64,000 bases of DNA. Source: CAUZIR01 sp034421295 (GTDB lineage Bacteria > Chloroflexota > Dehalococcoidia > Lucifugimonadales > UBA2962). The position numbers were made by a program, and so were the translations under genes. The stretch lies in NCBI GenBank assembly GCA_034421295.1, contig DAOUKM010000019.1, positions 310,001-374,000 on the forward strand, in the 5' to 3' direction. The notes under the pieces were generated by a model. It was not told the origin of the DNA. It saw nothing but the letters and a program-made list of their open reading frames with translations, and ran no database searches. Shown here piece by piece: positions 60,105 through 64,000 of the stretch (the stretch's first letter is position 1; every line of letters starts with the position of its first letter).

Positions 60105-60689
60105 GTGCGGGCGTTCGTGTCGGTCGAGTTGCCCCAGCCGGTCAAGAGCGCCCTGAAACCGACGCTGGACGCCCTTTCGGCGGAGCGGATACGGGGCCTG
60201 CGCACCGTGCGTGCCGAGTCCGCCCACATCACGCTGAGGTTCCTTGGAAGCGTGCCATCCGGCCGCCTAGACTCTGTGGCCAACGCGCTCTCCGTAGCCG
60301 CGCGTTGCGTTGAGCCGTTCCAGTTGAGGCTGGGTGAGGTGGGGTCCTTTCCCTCGTCTGGCGCGCCATCCGTGCTGTGGATCGGCCTGTCTGGTGGTCT
60401 GCGGGAGGCAGGGCGTCTCTACGAGGTGGTGACCGAGTCCCTGGCCGCCCTGGGCTGGCCGGCGGAGGAGAGGGGATTTTCCCCCCACATAACCCTGGCC
60501 CGGCTGGCTGGTCGGGCCAGTCGTCCCGCCCGCAGGGATGCCCTCAGGGTCGCGTTATCGCCGCCGCCGCGGCGGCTCACCTTCGACGTCCGCTCGGTGT
60601 GCCTGATGCGCAGCCGCCTTGGACGGGACGGGGCCAGATACGACAAGCTGGCCGATGCAGGACTTGGTCATGCGGGTGGGGATGCCTAG
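60105..60689 (+). CDS. thpR: RNA 2',3'-cyclic phosphodiesterase
   Basis: A 194-residue 2H phosphoesterase with the two His-x-Thr motifs: His41-x-Thr43 (HITLRFLG) and His128-x-Thr130 (HITLARL). It hydrolyses 2',3'-cyclic phosphates at RNA ends. GTG at 60105 is chosen since GGGAGG sits 5 nt upstream and it gives the family N-terminus (RAFVSVELP); the ATG at 60072 adds 11 unconserved residues. Confidence 0.93.
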   Translation: MRAFVSVELPQPVKSALKPTLDALSAERIRGLRTVRAESAHITLRFLGSVPSGRLDSVANALSVAARCVEPFQLRLGEVGSFPSSGAPSVLWIGLSGGLREAGRLYEVVTESLAALGWPAEERGFSPHITLARLAGRASRPARRDALRVALSPPPRRLTFDVRSVCLMRSRLGRDGARYDKLADAGLGHAGGDA

Positions 60690-60709
60690 GTACCGGCGTT
60701 AAGGTGCGG

Positions 60710-60736
60710 TTGAACCGGTAGGGCCTGTGTTATAAT
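60710..60736 (+). promoter_or_regulatory. Predicted extended -10 promoter of the zinc-ribbon gene
   Basis: TGTTATAAT, with TATAAT at 60731-60736 and TG one base ahead. TTGAAC at 60710-60715 is a fair -35 at 15 nt. The ATG is 85 nt downstream. Confidence 0.5.
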
Positions 60737-60820
60737 TGCCGCGCCTCTGTACCGCCGCGTTGAGGCCACTGCATGCGGTGGAGCCGCGGTGCAGGACGGG
60801 AGAGAAGAGAGAGGGGGCGA

Positions 60821-61036
60821 ATGTTGGAAGGTCACGGAATTCCAGGTTGTCAGAAGTGCCCGGAGGGGAACCTGCTGCCCCTCTCCGACTTCGGGAGCCA
60901 GGGGGCTCCCATCCATTTCAAGGCCTGGGTGTGCAGCAACCCGGACTGTGGTTACAACATCAAGATCCGCAACGGGGACGTATATATCAACGAACCCATA
61001 ACCAACGGTGCCTCGCACGCCCCGCGGATGAGGTAG
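60821..61036 (+). CDS. Small zinc-ribbon protein
   Basis: A 71-residue protein with Cys10-x2-Cys13 and Cys38-x4-Cys43, a zinc-ribbon spacing, separated by a short hydrophobic core (PIHFKAWVC). The remainder is polar. ATG follows GAGAGGGGGCGA. The longer frame from 60773 adds an unconserved Arg-rich leader. Possibly a DNA/RNA-associated or protein-adaptor ribbon; partner unknown. Confidence 0.72.
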   Translation: MLEGHGIPGCQKCPEGNLLPLSDFGSQGAPIHFKAWVCSNPDCGYNIKIRNGDVYINEPITNGASHAPRMR

Positions 61037-61171
61037 CCGTCCCGCGGATTCGAGGAGCCCCTTTTTAGACCGGCCCCGTCAGGGCGCCGGCGCAGGAGCG
61101 CCGCAGGTGAGACTGGTGGACGATCGAAGAGTCGGCCCGCCTACGGGGCGGACATCCCCGGAGCTTCGGAT

Positions 61172-62371
61172 ATGAGAATGAATGCCCCGCGTATGGTCGG
61201 TCTGGCGATGATCGTCGTGGGATTGGTCGCGCTTGGCCTGGTGGGCTCCTACCTCGGATACCGCGCCCATGGCCGCTCCGGCCTCGAGGACCTGAATTTC
61301 AATGTCGCCGAGATCGAGCGGTTCTCCGAGCCCGCCGTGGACGCCGACGAGCGCGAGACCGCCGGGTCGATCCCGGGCGACGGAGGCATCCCGGGGAGCG
61401 AGGTCGCAGGATCGGCCCCGGTCGGTGCGGACCCCGAAGAGCGCGAGGGCGTTGTGGCCTCCTCGGCCGGCGGTTCCGACGAGAGCAAGGTCGCTGTCTC
61501 GTCGCCTGGCGACGGGGTTCCTGACGAGAGCGAGGTCGCGGAAACGGTCCCGGGCGGTGTTTCCGAGGAGCGCGAGCGCTCAGGCGTCAGCCTTGATGTA
61601 CGTGAATCATCTGAGGAGTCAGGCGATGCGGGGCCAGGGGGCGCCGACCACCCCGACCCGCCGTCGGAAGATCGGGAGGTCGTGGCCGATCCGGGAGCGA
61701 CATCCGAGGATGGCCAGGTGAGCGTCTCGAGGCGCTCGTCGGCGAGGCTGGCGGAGACCTACGCGGCGATCTACGCGGGCATGGAGATGCACCCCAAGTA
61801 CTGGCACGAGCCGCTTCGGGCGGCCACGGACATGCGTGTGGCCGTCGGGTTGCCGGAGGGATTCGAGCCGGCCTCCGCCCAGGATTCCCTCCGTTTCGCC
61901 GCGCCAAAGACGGAGGCGCGCAGGCTCAGCATACCCTCGATCGGAGTCGATTCGGATGTAAAGGAGTTGGCCGTCGTCGACCTCGGCAACAGCCGCTCGT
62001 ACGAGACGCCCAAGAACACCATCGGGCACATCCCGGAGACCGCCGATCCCGGTGAACTGGGCAACGGCTGGTTCTTCGGCCACCTTGAGAGCCCGTTCAG
62101 GGGTGAGGGGAACGTCTTTCAGCGACTCCCGGAGATAGTCGACCTGCTGCGCCAGTTCGCCGACGTTGGAGAGGGCGCCGTGTACGTGGTGGTCGAGAGC
62201 GACACGGGCGAGTACCTGTACGAGGTAGTTGCCACCCAGGTTTTGCACGCGGACGAACTCAGGCTGTACGACACCGATGGGGTGTACATAACGCTAGTGA
62301 CCTGCGTGCCGCGCCTCGACTACAGCCACAGGCTGCTGGTGACCGCGAAGCTGGTCGGCGTCGGAACCTAG
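61172..62371 (+). CDS. Sortase-family protein with long repetitive acidic linker
   Basis: A 399-residue protein. N-terminal signal anchor (about 8-30), then a disordered Ser/Gly/Glu/Pro-rich linker (about 55-185) with four imperfect 14-15-residue repeats between 78 and 136. The C-terminal sortase domain has His304 (FFGHLES), Cys378 (TLVTC) and Arg387. The catalytic triad is intact, so transpeptidase or protease activity at the cell surface is plausible. No LPXTG-type substrate is encoded in the window. Class not determined. Confidence 0.88.
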   Translation: MRMNAPRMVGLAMIVVGLVALGLVGSYLGYRAHGRSGLEDLNFNVAEIERFSEPAVDADERETAGSIPGDGGIPGSEVAGSAPVGADPEEREGVVASSAGGSDESKVAVSSPGDGVPDESEVAETVPGGVSEERERSGVSLDVRESSEESGDAGPGGADHPDPPSEDREVVADPGATSEDGQVSVSRRSSARLAETYAAIYAGMEMHPKYWHEPLRAATDMRVAVGLPEGFEPASAQDSLRFAAPKTEARRLSIPSIGVDSDVKELAVVDLGNSRSYETPKNTIGHIPETADPGELGNGWFFGHLESPFRGEGNVFQRLPEIVDLLRQFADVGEGAVYVVVESDTGEYLYEVVATQVLHADELRLYDTDGVYITLVTCVPRLDYSHRLLVTAKLVGVGT

Positions 62372-62459
62372 CGCACGTCTGCCTCAGAGCCTGTGGCCGG
62401 CATGTCGGGTCGCCCGGCCACACCTCATATCGCCGTGATGGGAGGTGCCCGGGTCCGGC

Positions 62460-63347
62460 CTAGGCGGGCCCTGCGGCCAGGGCGTCCCTCAGGGTCTGGA
62501 TGAACGACTTTGCCGGTGTGGACAGGGTCTTGCCGCGGAGGGTGATTATCCCCGCCTGCTCTACCGGCAGCAGGTGCGCGAGACCGACGACGCCGAGGAT
62601 GTCGTGGTCCTCGGGATCTATCGCGAGTCGCGGTCCCACCGAGACCCCCATGCCAAGCGCAACGTAGTGCTTGATCATGTCCATGCTGTCGAGCTCGATG
62701 ATGATCTCGTAGTCGACCCCGCGACGACGAAACTCGTTCTCCAGCATGGCGCGGGTGTACGTGCCCCTTCCCATCATGATCAGAGGCCACCGGGCGATGT
62801 CGTCCAGGGTCGTGAGGGGAGAGTCCAGCAGCGGGTGCTCTATGGGCGTGATCAGGACCCTCTCGTAGCCGAACAGCGGCTGGAACACGAACTCTATGCT
62901 CCGCTCCGGTCCGGGCACGAGTCCCATGTCTACCGTCCCGTCCTCAACCATGTGGACGACCTCTTCCCTGCGGCCCGACAGGATGCGCACATGCGCATGC
63001 GGGTGGGCCGCCAGAAAGACCCGGACCACGCGCAGCAGCGTATGGGGGATTATGTCGTGGGTGGAGGCGAGACGCACCGGGCTTTCCTGCTCGGCTATGC
63101 CCGCATCCGTGGCCAGCGAGTCGATCCCCTCGAGCAGCGGCGTAGCAAGTTCGGCCAGGGTCGCCCCCGCCGGCGTGAGCTGGATCGGCCTTTTGATCCT
63201 GTCGAACAGCACGGTGCCCAGCTCCCTCTCCAGCTTCTTGATGTGGGTGGTCACCGTGGGCTGGCCCATGCCCAGCTCTTCGGCGGCGCGCGTAATGCTG
63301 CGCAGTTTCGCCGCTGTCGTAAAGCTTCTCAGCTCCCTGAGCTCCAT
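62460..63347 (-). CDS. LysR-family transcriptional regulator
   Basis: A 295-residue LysR regulator: N-terminal winged HTH (MELRELRSFTTAAKLRSITRAAEELGM.., given in parts, about 1-60), then an effector-binding periplasmic-binding-like domain (ITPIEHPLLDSPLTTLDDIARWPLI). ATG at 63347 with AGGGTGA just upstream; the open frame runs 128 codons further without conservation. Divergent from a 50-codon gene across a 144-nt AT-rich gap with an inverted repeat, a classical self-regulated layout. Confidence 0.93.
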   Translation of the reverse strand: MELRELRSFTTAAKLRSITRAAEELGMGQPTVTTHIKKLERELGTVLFDRIKRPIQLTPAGATLAELATPLLEGIDSLATDAGIAEQESPVRLASTHDIIPHTLLRVVRVFLAAHPHAHVRILSGRREEVVHMVEDGTVDMGLVPGPERSIEFVFQPLFGYERVLITPIEHPLLDSPLTTLDDIARWPLIMMGRGTYTRAMLENEFRRRGVDYEIIIELDSMDMIKHYVALGMGVSVGPRLAIDPEDHDILGVVGLAHLLPVEQAGIITLRGKTLSTPAKSFIQTLRDALAAGPA

Positions 63348-63394
63348 GTCACCCTGCCTCCGTTGCCGATAATATGCGCTGATTTGATAAATAA

Positions 63395-63416
63395 TATCCA
63401 AGAGTATGTATGGATA
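63395..63416. promoter_or_regulatory. Inverted repeat (candidate LysR operator) within the lysR promoter
   Basis: TATCCA-N10-TGGATA, a perfect dyad. On the minus strand TTGTAT (63419-63414) and TATTAT (63396-63391) at 17-nt spacing form a plausible lysR promoter, so the dyad spans its spacer and overlaps both hexamers. A third TATCCA lies at 63445-63450. Confidence 0.55.
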
Positions 63417-63491
63417 CAATGTTGCGGAGGACTGACAATAGATATATCCAGAACGAGGGACGGGGCGACCGTCCCGAAGAAAGGGGGGGAA

Positions 63492-63644
63492 ATGCTTCAC
63501 AGGCTCATTGAGGCTATGCGCGAGAGCACGGCCACGTCCGGGTTCGAGGGGTACCTGCGCTCGTTGGGCGCCCGCCGCGTCAGCGGTGGCCCGACGGTCA
63601 ACGAAGCCCGCAAGGACTATCGCGCCGCGCTCAGGCGCCGCTAG
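63492..63644 (+). CDS. Small 50-residue protein divergent from lysR
   Basis: A 50-residue basic, helical protein (MLHRLIEAMRESTATSGF start, EARKDYRAALRRR end), preceded by a G-rich ribosome site and followed at once by two strong hairpins, the second a clear terminator. Gene-like because it is bounded by a promoter region and a terminator and has no overlapping plus-strand gene. No family recognised. Confidence 0.5.
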   Translation: MLHRLIEAMRESTATSGFEGYLRSLGARRVSGGPTVNEARKDYRAALRRR

Positions 63645-63651
63645 TCGGTGA

Positions 63652-63727
63652 ACCGGCCGACCTAATGTCGGCCGGTCCAAGTGTTTGTGAGGGCGCCCGC
63701 CTGGTCGGGCGCCCTCCGTCTTTTCTT
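63652..63727 (+). terminator. Tandem hairpins, second a Rho-independent terminator
   Basis: Hairpin 1: 10-bp perfect stem (63652-63661 with 63667-63676), loop CTAAT. Hairpin 2: 11-bp perfect stem (63689-63699 with 63706-63716), 6-nt loop, followed by CGTCTTTTCTT. It terminates the 50-codon gene and isolates ftsY. Confidence 0.8.
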
Positions 63728-63889
63728 CCACCCTGCCCTGATGGATCGTTGGAGCGGCCAGGGAGTTTTTGGTAGTCTCGGGGCTCCGATTACACTCGGC
63801 TCCCGAGCGCGGCCATAGCGCCGGGGGAGATAGGGGGCGCCGCTCTGAGGATCTTTGCTGGAGGGCGAGAGAAAAAGGCCGGCAACGCC

Positions 63890-64000
63890 ATGGCCAACAC
63901 CAGCCGGAACTGGGCGGAGCGCGTTTCCTCGCTCTTCAGACGCGGGAGCTTGGACGAGAGCCTCTGGGACGAACTGGAAGAGGCGCTGATCGTTGCCGAT
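63890..64000 (+). CDS. ftsY: Signal recognition particle receptor FtsY, N-terminal fragment
   Basis: The first 37 codons of a gene cut by the window end. Residues RVSSLFRRGSLDESLWDELEEALIVAD (in parts) match the FtsY N-domain helix pattern (L..LF..G.ID..LLEELEE.LI.AD) that precedes the GTPase. FtsY docks SRP-ribosome complexes at the membrane. The ATG has only a distant AAGG; upstream codons remain open to a CTG. Call rests on a short segment. Confidence 0.7.
   Translation, partial: MANTSRNWAERVSSLFRRGSLDESLWDELEEALIVAD

Noticed and set aside
62445..63644. A 399-codon plus-strand frame running through lysR into the 50-codon gene.
   Set aside because: Its first 340 codons are antisense to a clear LysR gene. 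Only the last 50 codons, after the promoter region, are plausible.

Overview
The window is a 64 kb, gene-dense, high-GC bacterial chromosome segment that reads like a Chloroflexota genome, most plausibly a SAR202/Dehalococcoidia-type marine lineage. This is inference from gene content: F420/FMN-type luciferase-like monooxygenases, duplicated catabolic enzymes, a molybdenum hydroxylase cluster, many TTG/GTG starts and recognisable housekeeping blocks. No phage, insertion sequence, CRISPR array, rRNA or tRNA gene was recognised.

Layout. 1-10.4 kb: end of a thiamine-diphosphate enzyme gene, a kelch-repeat lipoprotein, then a molybdenum hydroxylase operon (FAD subunit, 2Fe-2S subunit, catalytic subunit, MoaD-like protein, second catalytic subunit), a DapA-family aldolase and a methyltransferase. 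10.4-15.9 kb (minus strand): threonine dehydrogenase, two cyclase-family hydrolases flanking a GH63-type glycosidase, and a DUF3179 lipoprotein. 16-18.9 kb: rpsF-ssb-rpsR, a SurA-like foldase and an ArsC/Spx-like protein. 18.9-26.3 kb: coaD/rsmD, lysS, menG-nnr-acpS and folD. 26.6-34.7 kb: paired phosphotriesterase-like hydrolases, an SDR, queA, then a SelA-fold PLP enzyme, an Ldh2-type dehydrogenase and a D-aminoacylase-like hydrolase. 34.7-42.3 kb (minus): pheS-pheT-moeA-unknown-ilvE and two membrane proteins. 42.4-45.8 kb: amidohydrolase, LLM oxidoreductase, rph. 45.9-49.5 kb: rpmH-rnpA-yidD-[PQQ lipoprotein]-yidC-jag. 49.6-56.2 kb: two crotonases with an acyl-CoA ligase in overlapping frames, serS, a second SelA-fold enzyme and a second LLM oxidoreductase. 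56.3-64 kb: manC, amidohydrolase, FIST-domain protein, thpR, zinc ribbon, sortase-like protein, lysR and the start of ftsY.

The strongest unusual signal is two genes that only make sense if an in-frame UGA is read as selenocysteine. In the DUF3179 lipoprotein (14791-15867, minus) UGA replaces the first Cys of the family's CPxC motif. In the ArsC/Spx-like gene (18522-18866, plus) UGA replaces the first Cys of the N-terminal CxxC. In both, the frame continues with full family conservation after the UGA, and a hairpin sits at the spacing expected of a bacterial SECIS element. Both would escape standard annotation as a split gene and a truncated gene. No selB, selC, selD or true selA is in the window.

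Other points worth a look: a MoaD-like protein with residues beyond its Gly-Gly, between two catalytic-subunit paralogues; a 110-nt out-of-frame yidC/jag overlap encoding YidC's basic tail; a pheS whose conserved N-terminus lies upstream of every canonical start codon; and an inverted repeat inside the lysR promoter facing a 50-codon gene with tandem hairpins.
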